Below, one piece after another: positions 32,177 through 40,079 of a stretch of 40,817 nt of DNA. The stretch covers positions 1-40,817 of the forward strand of contig NZ_AUFU01000018.1 in assembly GCF_000426665.1 (NCBI RefSeq), given 5' to 3'. The translations under genes were made by a program, and so were the position numbers. Numbering within the stretch: position 1 is the first letter of the stretch; every line of letters begins with the position of its first letter. The stretch comes from Centipeda artemidis DSM 19719. GTDB taxonomy: Bacteria; Bacillota; Negativicutes; Selenomonadales; Selenomonadaceae. The notes under the pieces are model-generated. The model was given only the letters and a program-made list of their open reading frames with translations. It made no database searches and was not told where the DNA came from.

Positions 32177-32665
32177 ATGAGTATGTATGCTGTAGTAGGG
32201 CTCGTGTTGGTTGTGCTGGTAGTGTTCCTCTTGTGGAAACGGAGGGCAAATTCGAGCACAGAAAGCCCTCCTGTAAAGGAAGAGCCGATCAGTTCGCGGG
32301 AACCGCCGAGACATAGGGCTGAACCTGTGCCGATGGAGTATCCCGTCACAATTTACAAAGACGGTGTGCCGATGAAAGGGTGGGCGAAGGAGATGCCGCA
32401 GGGCTTACAGGTCTTTGACGAAAACGGTAAGATAAAAGTCGACATGACTAAGCGCCTTACAAAGGTTCTTGGTGTCATGACAATCTCGGGAACCGGAGAA
32501 TTGACGTTTGAGCAGTATCCGAATCAGCATCCGTGGATGGTCGTACTAGTCCATCCTTTTGGGGTAAACAATGAACATCCTGTGTTGGGGATAACTGACC
32601 GTCGTATCTACTGGAAGAATACTCCCGCGCCATATGGCGGGATGATACTGTACGGAGTGTATTGA
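32177..32665 (+). CDS. Membrane-anchored tail-tip domain protein, cassette copy 2 (a)
   Basis: Residues 4-20 of this 162-residue protein are a clear membrane segment (VVGLVLVVLVVFLL) followed by KRR. Then comes a Pro/Glu-rich linker (about 27-60) and from 74 on the same domain as the 89-residue copy 1 protein (GLQVFDENGKIKVDMTKRLTKVLG to GMILYGVY). Copy 1 has no such extension. By the positive-inside rule the domain would face the cytoplasm. It could tether tail-tip assembly to the membrane or serve as decoy. GAGAGGTG precedes the ATG. Confidence 0.75.
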   Translation: MSMYAVVGLVLVVLVVFLLWKRRANSSTESPPVKEEPISSREPPRHRAEPVPMEYPVTIYKDGVPMKGWAKEMPQGLQVFDENGKIKVDMTKRLTKVLGVMTISGTGELTFEQYPNQHPWMVVLVHPFGVNNEHPVLGITDRRIYWKNTPAPYGGMILYGVY

Positions 32666-32666
32666 T

Positions 32667-33407
32667 ATGGATAGATATTTTGAGTATCTCAATGAAGATG
32701 ATGAACGCGTAATCCTCAATGACTCTTTCCAAAATCTTGAGCTTATTGAGATCGTACCAATGTCACGATGCGAGAAACGATCAATTAACGGAAGCGTTGA
32801 TTATGTAGTTCCGCAACCGAGCAATGCGGCGAAGGATGACTATTATTTATTCGGCGTCAGTTTAGCAGAGTTGCAGGGAAAATCCTTTTGCGTAGATATC
32901 GAGCGCCAATATGACAACCCTAATACATGGGCTCTCATGCAATTCTACAATCCGCCGACCCTTTTTACGACCGTGGCAAGGGATGACATCGTCAATGTAG
33001 GAAACCTGTATATATTCGGGACGAAAAAGCGTAGCCCATCCGAGCACCTCACGGGGTTGGAGGTCTTCGATGCAAACGGAAGAGTGGTATATTCATCTAA
33101 CGCGCGATATCTTGATGTAAGCTATTGTGGGGGGGCTGATCCCGCGTCGTACGTGTACGATGCAGATACGCTGTTGTTTCTGTTGTCTGAAGACATAATT
33201 GTGGATCAGCTCATCTACCTAGAGGCGGGAACAGTGGGGAGCAACAGAGCGTGGAAACCGTTGATTAACGTGTCGAATAACACAGTATCCATTAATAAAG
33301 TACTGTTAGAGCACAAATACGAAGGGGTACCGCCGAGGTATGATCCCATCGTAGATTGGTATTCCGAAGTCCATGCTTATGCGTATATGATCGCAAAAGC
33401 CGTTTAA
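32667..33407 (+). CDS. Putative receptor-binding tail protein, cassette copy 2 (b)
   Basis: Paralog (246 residues) of the gene at 31394: YFEYLNEDDERVILNDSFQNLELIEI, HLTGLEVFDANGRVVYSSNARYLDV and HAYAYMIAKAV match its landmarks, while the remaining sequence has diverged strongly. It lacks the Gly/His-rich loop and the G run. Base composition is more A+T-rich than the structural genes around it, suggesting recent gain. It starts one base after its partner gene and ends the tail region. Confidence 0.7.
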   Translation: MDRYFEYLNEDDERVILNDSFQNLELIEIVPMSRCEKRSINGSVDYVVPQPSNAAKDDYYLFGVSLAELQGKSFCVDIERQYDNPNTWALMQFYNPPTLFTTVARDDIVNVGNLYIFGTKKRSPSEHLTGLEVFDANGRVVYSSNARYLDVSYCGGADPASYVYDADTLLFLLSEDIIVDQLIYLEAGTVGSNRAWKPLINVSNNTVSINKVLLEHKYEGVPPRYDPIVDWYSEVHAYAYMIAKAV

Positions 33408-33414
33408 GCTTCAT

Positions 33415-33438
33415 GCCGCTCAATAGGGCGGCTATTTT
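33415..33438 (+). terminator. Weak hairpin after the tail genes
   Basis: GCCGC (33415-33419) pairs with GCGGC (33428-33432), followed by TATTTTT. The stem is only 5 bp. It may attenuate transcription before the lysis genes. Confidence 0.4.
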
Positions 33439-33460
33439 TATACACTGAAAGGAGAATGCT

Positions 33461-33979
33461 ATGTTGGATATCGTGATGAAGGTGCTGGAGAGACTACAGG
33501 AAGCGTGGGCATTCAAAGTCTGCACGTCCTGCATCATAGCACTTGCCTCACACACGCACTTCCAGATGGCTGTTGCGTTTGCGGCGCTTGTGTGCGTTGA
33601 CCTACTGACGAAGTGGCTCTCACTGTCCCGTCAGCACCTCACTGACCGCGGCCGCAAGAAAATCCATTTCTGGGCGTGTCTCAAGAATATCCCAAAAGCG
33701 CGACGTGCTGGGTATATCCGGAGTGAGGAAATGCGTACGCGATTTGTCGCGAAGATGCTCACCTACTTCGGCGTTGTCGCAGCCGCGTGGCTTGTCGATT
33801 CGATGTGCACACGTGCGGGCGCACCGGCTATCGCGGTCGTCGTTGTGGTCGGATACCTGTCTGTGACCGAAATGCTGTCGATTCTCGAGAATATGGAGCG
33901 TTCAGGGGTAACAGAGGCCGCAGAGCTGCATGAGCTCATCCGAAAGAAGAGCGGACTCGGTGTAAAGAAGGAGGAGTAA
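33461..33979 (+). CDS. Phage holin
   Basis: A holin of 172 residues with hydrophobic segments at about 19-50 and 98-140 (KMLTYFGVVAAAWLVDSM; APAIAVVVVVGYLSVTEMLSILENM), a basic loop between them (about 56-85) and a charged C-terminal tail. This fits the Phage_holin_4_1 (toxin secretion/phage lysis) family, whose C-terminal SVTEMLSILEN pattern is characteristic. It opens the inner membrane and releases the amidase encoded 4 bases downstream. AAAGGAG precedes the ATG. Confidence 0.9.
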   Translation: MLDIVMKVLERLQEAWAFKVCTSCIIALASHTHFQMAVAFAALVCVDLLTKWLSLSRQHLTDRGRKKIHFWACLKNIPKARRAGYIRSEEMRTRFVAKMLTYFGVVAAAWLVDSMCTRAGAPAIAVVVVVGYLSVTEMLSILENMERSGVTEAAELHELIRKKSGLGVKKEE

Positions 33980-33982
33980 ATT

Positions 33983-34477
33983 ATGCAGAGAGTAAACATC
34001 AAGAAAGTAAATCTGGCGTACTACTATGGGGCGCTGAAACCGAGAACGGTAACAGATATGGTTGTTGTGCATCATACCGGAAATCCGACAGATGATGATC
34101 TGTCGGCAGAGGAGATCAATGCAAGTCATCAGGCGCAGGGATGGGCGTGTATCGGTTACCATTATGTTATCCGTAAGGACGGCACCATCGAGGCGGGGCG
34201 CCCGCATTGGACAGTCGGCGCGCATGCGTACAAGGAGAACTATCACACGATCGGGATCCACGTCTGCGGTAATTTCGAGCTCGCCGAGCCGACGGACGCG
34301 CAGATTGAGGCGCTTGCTATGCTGCTCGCGAATGTATGTCACGACTACGGTCTGCCGATCGACGACGATCACGTCGTCGGGCATCGCGATTTAATGCCGA
34401 CCGCATGCCCCGGAACAAATCTTTATGTGCTGCTGCCGGAAGTCCGGGGTAAGGCGAATTGGTATGCGCAGAATTGA
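33983..34477 (+). CDS. Endolysin: N-acetylmuramoyl-L-alanine amidase (Amidase_2)
   Basis: A zinc amidase of 164 residues that cuts between MurNAc and L-alanine. Ligands are visible: H30 in VVVHHTG, H134 in VVGHRD and C142 in PTACPG, with the H-x7-C spacing of T7 lysozyme. Y60 in GYHYVI is in place of the conserved Tyr. There is no signal peptide and no separate wall-binding domain, so export depends on the holin, and the small size fits endolysins of hosts with an outer membrane. AAGGAGGAG precedes the ATG. Confidence 0.95.
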   Translation: MQRVNIKKVNLAYYYGALKPRTVTDMVVVHHTGNPTDDDLSAEEINASHQAQGWACIGYHYVIRKDGTIEAGRPHWTVGAHAYKENYHTIGIHVCGNFELAEPTDAQIEALAMLLANVCHDYGLPIDDDHVVGHRDLMPTACPGTNLYVLLPEVRGKANWYAQN

Positions 34478-34487
34478 GGTGAAAGCA

Positions 34488-35072
34488 ATGCTCGAGAATA
34501 TCACGCGTAAACAAATCATCATCGCCTTGCTGTGCGCCTTTGTCCTCGTCGCTGTCGGCATCCTTGCGTATCGATACCACGCAGGGACAGAGGAGGCTCT
34601 GAGGCAGGCGCAGGAGATGACGGCGGAGCAAGCAAGGGACGCCGAGACACTCCGAGAGAGGCTGCGCATCTCAGAGGGACAGGCAGATCAGCTTGCCCGA
34701 GCCGTCGAACGAGCACAGCAGGGCAAAGTGCAGCCTGTCACACACGTCACAGTAACGGCGCCGACGGTGGAGCGAGCAGCGGCGCAGGTGCAGGAGCGTA
34801 TTAACAAGCACGATACGACACTGCCGGCTGAGGCGCTCGAAAAGACGGATCGAACCGTCGTTGCACCGCAGCCGGATAACAAAGATTATCAAGTTGGCGT
34901 TTACAAAATTAACCTCGACAAGCGGCGCAAGATCAAGGCGGGCGTGACACAGGTGGATAGCCGTACGTATTGGACGGCGGGCTTGCAGGTCGGACGATGG
35001 GAAGGACTTGTCCACGGACAGGGCGGCGATGTTAAGGGCGGGAGTGTCATTTACACTGTCGCGGAGTGGTAA
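34488..35072 (+). CDS. Spanin-like membrane-anchored coiled-coil protein
   Basis: Residues 9-28 of this 194-residue protein form a membrane anchor (IIIALLCAFVLVAVGILAY). About 33-85 is a coiled coil with regular charged heptads, and the last 60 residues look beta-rich and end in an aromatic (VIYTVAEW). Position right after holin and endolysin and this topology are those of an inner-membrane spanin, which fuses the two membranes of diderm hosts. I found no convincing lipoprotein partner frame inside. ATG 34488 is chosen for GAGGTGAAAGCA before it; earlier in-frame ATGs overlap the amidase gene. Function is inferred. Confidence 0.6.
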   Translation: MLENITRKQIIIALLCAFVLVAVGILAYRYHAGTEEALRQAQEMTAEQARDAETLRERLRISEGQADQLARAVERAQQGKVQPVTHVTVTAPTVERAAAQVQERINKHDTTLPAEALEKTDRTVVAPQPDNKDYQVGVYKINLDKRRKIKAGVTQVDSRTYWTAGLQVGRWEGLVHGQGGDVKGGSVIYTVAEW

Positions 35073-35091
35073 AGTGAATATAAGTTGAAAG

Positions 35092-35126
35092 CCTCGAGGG
35101 AGAATATCCTTCGAGGTTATTTTTTT
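35092..35126 (+). terminator. Strong terminator ending the late operon
   Basis: CCTCGAGGGA (35092-35101) pairs with TCCTTCGAGG (35107-35116) round GAATA, with one wobble pair, followed by a T-rich run to 35126. It separates the lysis genes from the accessory operon. Confidence 0.88.
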
Positions 35127-35157
35127 ACAAAAAGTATATACAAAATAAAAAAAAGTA

Positions 35158-35185
35158 TTTACAAATACAGAAAAGGTGATATACT
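35158..35185 (+). promoter_or_regulatory. Promoter of the accessory operon
   Basis: TTTACA (35158-35163), a 16-base spacer and TATACT (35180-35185) lie in a very A+T-rich stretch. The surrounding sequence, from AAAAGTATT to the GTGATATACT region, resembles that of the promoter at 13797. It would allow expression independent of the late genes. Confidence 0.7.
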
Positions 35186-35215
35186 AAAAGCATAAACAGA
35201 AAGGACGTGAAGACC

Positions 35216-36295
35216 ATGTCAAGATATGATATCGAATTCTCGTGCGGACACAGCGCATCAGTAAACCTTATGGGAAAGGTCAGCGGCGCCTATTTAGAAC
35301 ACCTCGCTGACGATGTATGCCCCCACTGCAGGGCTGAAAAAGAAGACGCAGAAAACAGCGCATTTGAAGAATCCTACGGACTCCCAGCGCTTGATGGATC
35401 GGAAAAGCAGATCCATTGGGCGCGTACGATTAGAAAGAGTTTCTTTGAAAAGATGGAGGAGGAAAAGGGAAAGATCGAGCCCGAACTGTACGGTCAAGCG
35501 GTACAGTTCTTTGGGCAGAAAACGGCAGCGAAGTGGTGGATCGATAATAGAAACTGGCTCCCGGAGGGGCTAATTGACAAATTTTATGAAGAAATCGCCT
35601 CCGTCCGATTTGATACTTCGTACGATGAACCGGCAGCGGACGAAACGGAAGCCCCCTCCGTTGTGTATCCAGAAAACGAAGTCTCAAAAGATATCGCTCA
35701 TGTCTATGTGCTCGACGGCGATGTAGTCATACGTTCACCGAAGAACGATACAATCCGGAACACGGCCAAAGAACACGGGTTTCGGTGGGATTCTGAGTAT
35801 CAAGCGTGGCGGCTCAAGATGAACGTCATGAACGGCGACAAGGATGACCGCATTGCGGAAATTGGAAATGCCCTCCTCAACGAAGGTATCATTGTAAAAA
35901 TCGAAGATGAAGCCCTGCGCGAACGCGCGGTCAATGCTGTTTTTGAGCAAAGGACAGCGCGATGGATTGTAGTAGAAAACGATGTGATCCGTATCTACTG
36001 GGAATACAACCCGGTACTATATTCATATATCAAAGACCTTCCGGGGGCTCGGTATGAGGATGGCGGTGTGACCGTAAAAGCTCGGTATTTCGCAGAAATC
36101 CGGGATTTCGCAGACCTGAACGACTTTAAGATTTCGCCCGGCGCAGAAAAGCTGCTCTCAAAGGCGGAACAGGCAGACCTAGAGAAGGCGCGGACGACTG
36201 TCAAAAAAGCGGAGAAAGCTACGCCAAAGACGAAAGACGTCAAAGAGATAATGTCGTCTAGCAGGGACGTCCTAGACGATTTGCTGGACGAGTAA
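35216..36295 (+). CDS. Zinc-motif and HARP-like domain protein, partner of SNF2 ATPase
   Basis: The N-terminus of this 359-residue protein holds a likely zinc site (C10, H12, C35, C38: SCGH and CPHC). Residues 163-228 (VYVLDGDVVIRSPKNDTIRNTAKEHGFRWDSEYQAWRL) and 247-310 (IRIYWEYNPVLYSYIKDLPGARYEDGGVTVKARYFAEI) both resemble HARP-type modules of SMARCAL1-like annealing helicases. The next gene encodes an SNF2 ATPase, so the pair looks like such an enzyme split in two. That resemblance is my reading of the pattern. ATG 35216 is preferred over GTG 35207, which is too close to AAGGA. Confidence 0.6.
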   Translation: MSRYDIEFSCGHSASVNLMGKVSGAYLEHLADDVCPHCRAEKEDAENSAFEESYGLPALDGSEKQIHWARTIRKSFFEKMEEEKGKIEPELYGQAVQFFGQKTAAKWWIDNRNWLPEGLIDKFYEEIASVRFDTSYDEPAADETEAPSVVYPENEVSKDIAHVYVLDGDVVIRSPKNDTIRNTAKEHGFRWDSEYQAWRLKMNVMNGDKDDRIAEIGNALLNEGIIVKIEDEALRERAVNAVFEQRTARWIVVENDVIRIYWEYNPVLYSYIKDLPGARYEDGGVTVKARYFAEIRDFADLNDFKISPGAEKLLSKAEQADLEKARTTVKKAEKATPKTKDVKEIMSSSRDVLDDLLDE

Positions 36296-36296
36296 A

Positions 36297-38069
36297 ATGA
36301 ATCTGAAAACTGAACTGCTGCCGCATCAAACGGCGGCGGTAGAAAAGCTCAGAAAACTAAAGATTGGTGCCCTGTATATGGAGCAGGGCACCGGAAAGAC
36401 AAGGACGACGCTCTCGCTTATCAAGGAGCGAGAGGAAGCGGGAAAGATTGATGTTGTGCTGTGGTTATGCCCGTGCAGCGTCAAGAAGAATCTCCGCGAA
36501 GACATTACCTATCATTGCGGAGAGATCCCCGGTAACTTTGTCATACGGGGGATTGAAAGTCTGTCATCTTCGGGGCGGCTGTATCTTCAGCTCCTCGAGC
36601 TGGTAGAAACACATAAAGTCTACCTAATCGTGGACGAGAGCAACCTTGTCAAAAATCACGAGGCGATACGCACCGCGAGGATCACAAGAATCGGGCGGTT
36701 TTGCAATTATAAACTCATCCTTAACGGGACGCCCGTCTCGAAGAACGAGGCGGATATGTTCGCGCAGTGGGTGATATTAGACTGGCGGATACTCGGATAC
36801 AAATCGTTCTATAGTTTCGCCGCAAATCACCTCGAGTATAAAGAGATAAAAGACCCAAGAACGGGGATAAAACACAAGACTGATCAGGTCGCGCGCGTTC
36901 TGAACGTGGATTACCTTACAGAAAAGATCGCGCCCTATACCTATCAGATCAGAAAAGAGGATTGCCTGCATCTTCCGAAAAAAGAATACCGATCGATGTA
37001 TTTTACAATGACGCCGGAGCAGGCGGATTTGTATGACGCGATCAAATGGGAATACCTAGAGAGCGTAAACGAGCTGCGGGCAGAGACGATCTATAAGCTA
37101 TTCACCGCATTACAGCATGTCGTCTCAGGACGAGGCGTCCTGTCGGGACCACAAGAGCGCATGCAGACAGCGCCGTTCTTTTCGGACTGGCACGACAACC
37201 CGAGGATACAAAAATTAAAAGAACTGATAGAGGACATCGGAACGGAGAAATGCATCATCTTCGCAAAGTATCAATCCGAGATCAATACGATCGAGGCGTT
37301 GCTATCTGAAATGAACCTCACGCATGTGACCTTTACGGGGAAGTTATCGCAGCCGAAACGGCAAGAGAACCGTGCGGCGTTTCAAAACAACGTACAATTT
37401 TTTGTAGCAAACAAGGTGTGCGGCGCCTATGGATTGAATCTACAGTTCTGTCGCAACATCATATACTACAGCAATGATTTTGACCTTGCGACACGCATGC
37501 AGTCGGAGGATCGGGTGCACCGTATCGGGCAGACGCAGGAGGTCAGAATTTACGATATATGCTGCGGCGGGACGATCGATGAACTTATCGAAGGATGTCT
37601 CTCGCGGAAGGAGAGCCTCGTTGATACCTTTAAGAAGGAAATCGACCAATGGAAAGGAGAACTAACGATGCAGTACAAAAACTTCTCAGCAGAAACGGAC
37701 CCGGATTTCTATCTGCGGTTCGGGGCGTTATTTGCCTCGCGTGCCATCCGAAAGGAGCTCGACGGATACCCGCTCAGTAACGAGCCGGACTGGACGTGGG
37801 TCACCGCGCTAGAGGGAAACACTATTGCTGGATTTTTGGCCGTCGAACCGAAAGCGCAGGGGATTCACATTCACGCCGCCTACGTCATGGAGGGGTATCG
37901 GAAGCAGGGCGTGCTCCGAGAGCTGGTACGCCGTGCTGTTAAATTTGCCGGGAACCGCAGCATTACCGTCACGACACGAATCTGCCTTGCTCACGTATAT
38001 GTCTCACACGGATTCAAAGAGACGGGCAAAAAAGGTAAAGCATGGGTGAATATGAGGAGGGAAGGATGA
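36297..38069 (+). CDS. SNF2-family ATPase fused to a C-terminal GNAT acetyltransferase domain
   Basis: Residues 1-455 of this 590-residue protein are a DNA-dependent SNF2 motor: Walker A QGTGKT (30-35), Walker B IVDESN (111-116, so DES in place of DEAH), LILNGTP (140-146) and motif VI EDRVHRIGQTQEV (404-416). Residues 458-590 look like a GNAT fold, with the acetyl-CoA loop in YVMEGYRKQGVLRELVRRAV and a closing VYVSHGFKETGKKG. At 37668 lies an in-frame ATG behind GGAAAGGAGA, so the GNAT part may also be made alone. It follows the HARP-like gene by one base and overlaps ibrA. Motor assignment is firm; GNAT substrate unknown. Confidence 0.88.
   Translation: MNLKTELLPHQTAAVEKLRKLKIGALYMEQGTGKTRTTLSLIKEREEAGKIDVVLWLCPCSVKKNLREDITYHCGEIPGNFVIRGIESLSSSGRLYLQLLELVETHKVYLIVDESNLVKNHEAIRTARITRIGRFCNYKLILNGTPVSKNEADMFAQWVILDWRILGYKSFYSFAANHLEYKEIKDPRTGIKHKTDQVARVLNVDYLTEKIAPYTYQIRKEDCLHLPKKEYRSMYFTMTPEQADLYDAIKWEYLESVNELRAETIYKLFTALQHVVSGRGVLSGPQERMQTAPFFSDWHDNPRIQKLKELIEDIGTEKCIIFAKYQSEINTIEALLSEMNLTHVTFTGKLSQPKRQENRAAFQNNVQFFVANKVCGAYGLNLQFCRNIIYYSNDFDLATRMQSEDRVHRIGQTQEVRIYDICCGGTIDELIEGCLSRKESLVDTFKKEIDQWKGELTMQYKNFSAETDPDFYLRFGALFASRAIRKELDGYPLSNEPDWTWVTALEGNTIAGFLAVEPKAQGIHIHAAYVMEGYRKQGVLRELVRRAVKFAGNRSITVTTRICLAHVYVSHGFKETGKKGKAWVNMRREG
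37651..37670 (+). promoter_or_regulatory. Internal ribosome site and start for the GNAT domain
   Basis: GGAAAGGAGA (37651-37660) stands 7 bases before an in-frame ATG (37668) that opens exactly at the start of the acetyltransferase domain. This suggests a second, shorter product of 133 residues within the fused gene. Confidence 0.5.
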
Positions 38070-39370
38070 AGAAAGTATACCAAGACGAGGACGTATACAC
38101 TGCGGCACAGCGAAGGATCAACTTCCTGTTTGATAACTTCGAGAAAATCTGCGTGAGTTTTTCCGGCGGCAAGGATTCAGGCGTTCTGCTGAACATGTGC
38201 ATCGACATTGCACGGGAGCGAAAGCGCAAAGTCGGCGTCCTATTCATCGACCTCGAGGCATTCTATTCAATGACAATCGAATATGTCGAGAGAATGTTCC
38301 GCGAAAATGAGGATGTCCTCGAGCCGTACTGGATATGCCTGCCGATGGAGAGCCCTAATAGCCTGTCCTACCTTGAACCAACGTGGATATGGTGGCAGCC
38401 GGAAAAGCGTCCGATTTGGGTGCGGCCGATGCAAAAAAATAAATGGGTGGTGAATTTAGATAATCAGGAATTGCCGTTCTACACACAGAATATGCCGTTT
38501 GAGAAGTTCATTCTCCACTTTGCGGCGTGGTACGGGCAGGGGAAGAGCACCGCGCAGCTCGTCGGGATACGGACAGACGAATCGCTGAACCGATGGCGGG
38601 CGATCGCCTCGGACGGCGCACAGGTCAATAACTACGAGGACATCGCATGGTCGCAGAAGATGGCGGAGAACTGCTATAGCTTTTATCCGATCTACGACTG
38701 GGCGGCGGAAGACGACTGGATATATTACGGAAAATTCAACAAGCCGTATAATCGGCTGTACGATCTGTTCTATCGGGGAGGCGTGCCAATTCACAAGATG
38801 CGCGTGGACGAGCCGTTCGGGAACGAAGCGAAAGCAGGGCTGAACCTCTTTCGCGTGATTGAGCCGGACACGTGGGCACGCGTTGTGAACCGCGTTTCCG
38901 GTGCGAACTTTGGCAATATATACGCTGGGAAAAAGATCATGACCGCAGATTACACGCTGCCGAAGGGACATACATGGCGGAGCTTCTGTAAATTTCTGCT
39001 GACGACACTGCCGAAAGAGGCGGCAAATAACTATAGGTGTAAATTTATCAAGTTCATAAAGTACTGGAAGCGCACGGGCTGTCCTGTTCCGGCAGATATC
39101 ATCGAGGAGCTGGAAAGAACCTGCCCGGACGCGATCGAGAACCTTCACAAATTCTCGAATCGCGGGAAAGGCGACAAAGAGATGATCCGCGCTCGAAAGG
39201 TCCTTGATGAACTGCCGGGCTTGGACAATCGACAAGACCTATGCACATGGAAGCGGATGGCTATGTGCATCATCAAGAACGATTACATTTGTAAGGGGCT
39301 GTGCTTCACGATAACAAAAGACCTCACGAAGCGTCAGCGGGAAATTGTAGAGAAGTATAAAAACCTATAG
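38066..39370 (+). CDS. ibrA: IbrA-like PP-loop ATP pyrophosphatase (PAPS reductase family, DUF3440)
   Basis: The PP-loop SFSGGKDSGV at 31-40 activates a substrate by adenylation, as in PAPS reductase and the DNA phosphorothioation enzyme DndC. Other landmarks in this 434-residue protein are VLFIDLEAFY, VGIRTDESLNRWRAI, and the C-terminal DUF3440 with four Cys (C393, C401, C409, C413) that may hold a metal or Fe-S cluster. The gene is followed by the ParB-like ibrB, the pair known from E. coli prophages and many phages, with unknown reaction. ATG 38066 overlaps the previous TGA and has GAGGAGGG before it. Confidence 0.9.
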   Translation: MKKVYQDEDVYTAAQRRINFLFDNFEKICVSFSGGKDSGVLLNMCIDIARERKRKVGVLFIDLEAFYSMTIEYVERMFRENEDVLEPYWICLPMESPNSLSYLEPTWIWWQPEKRPIWVRPMQKNKWVVNLDNQELPFYTQNMPFEKFILHFAAWYGQGKSTAQLVGIRTDESLNRWRAIASDGAQVNNYEDIAWSQKMAENCYSFYPIYDWAAEDDWIYYGKFNKPYNRLYDLFYRGGVPIHKMRVDEPFGNEAKAGLNLFRVIEPDTWARVVNRVSGANFGNIYAGKKIMTADYTLPKGHTWRSFCKFLLTTLPKEAANNYRCKFIKFIKYWKRTGCPVPADIIEELERTCPDAIENLHKFSNRGKGDKEMIRARKVLDELPGLDNRQDLCTWKRMAMCIIKNDYICKGLCFTITKDLTKRQREIVEKYKNL

Positions 39371-39378
39371 GAGGAGCT

Positions 39379-39894
39379 ATGAAAGAATACAAAAGCCCCG
39401 TGTACGGCGTCATTGCCGTACCGATTGAAAAGATCAGGGCGAACGAATACAACCCGAATAGTGTTGCGCCGCCGGAGATGAAACTGCTGTATGACAGCAT
39501 CAAGGAAGACGGGTATACGATGCCCGTGGTATGCTATTATCATCCAGAAGACGATATGTATGAAATCGTTGACGGATTTCATCGGTACTCCGTCATGCTG
39601 CGGCACAAAGACATCTACGAGAGGGAGGGCGGAAAGCTGCCTGTTTCGGTCATCGACAAACCAATAGGCGACCGAATGGCAAGCACGATCCGGCACAACA
39701 GAGCCCGTGGATCGCATGACCTTGATCTTATGAGCAACATCGTCCGGGAGCTGGTTGATATGGGCAAAAGCAATGCGTGGATCATGAAGCATCTCGGTAT
39801 GGATGCAGATGAGGTGATCCGGTTGAAGCAGATCACAGGTCTTGCCGCGATGTTCGTGGACAACGAATTTTCAAGAGCATGGGAGGCGCGATAA
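39379..39894 (+). CDS. ibrB: IbrB-like ParB/Srx-fold protein
   Basis: The N-terminal ParB fold (residues 10-100 of 171) contains VPIEKIRANEYNPNSVAPPEMKLLYDSIKEDGYTMPVV and the phosphate-binding motif EIVDGFHRYSV (62-72). RHNRARGSH (105-113) is typical of IbrB. A helix-turn-helix-like helical region follows (LVDMGKSNAWIMKHLGMDADEVIRLKQ). The DGFHR motif recalls DGQHR of DndB. ParB-type folds bind or hydrolyse nucleotides and bind DNA. AGGAGGAG precedes the ATG. The next gene starts on its last base. Confidence 0.9.
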   Translation: MKEYKSPVYGVIAVPIEKIRANEYNPNSVAPPEMKLLYDSIKEDGYTMPVVCYYHPEDDMYEIVDGFHRYSVMLRHKDIYEREGGKLPVSVIDKPIGDRMASTIRHNRARGSHDLDLMSNIVRELVDMGKSNAWIMKHLGMDADEVIRLKQITGLAAMFVDNEFSRAWEAR

Positions 39895-40079
39895 TGGGAA
39901 CGAAGAAAGCAACGACCCTCCGTATTACAGAGGAGCAAAACGAGGAAATGAAGCTCCTGCTGAAGGAGATCAAGGAGAAAACAGGGAAGAAGGCCTCGGA
40001 CGCCATCATTGCATCACTCAGATATTTCAACGATGCACTCAATAAGGTCCTGTATGTAGGAGGGAAAAACAATGACTGA
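39894..40079 (+). CDS. Ribbon-helix-helix (CopG/Arc-like) protein
   Basis: ATTLRITEEQNEEMKLLLKEIKEKTGKKASDAIIASLRYF is a complete ribbon-helix-helix: a short beta strand with alternating Thr, then two helices. The protein (61 residues) probably binds DNA as a dimer and may regulate this accessory operon. ATG 39894 follows GGGAGG. It overlaps the ibrB stop by one base and the next gene by 8 bases. Confidence 0.78.
   Translation: MGTKKATTLRITEEQNEEMKLLLKEIKEKTGKKASDAIIASLRYFNDALNKVLYVGGKNND

Noticed and set aside
31124-33407. Tail cassette as an invertible segment for the serine recombinase
   Set aside because: Both copies point the same way and I saw no inverted crossover sites at their borders.
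34532-34804. Frame inside the spanin-like gene as outer-membrane spanin partner
   Set aside because: It lacks a signal peptide and lipobox and is Arg/Gly-rich out-of-frame sequence.
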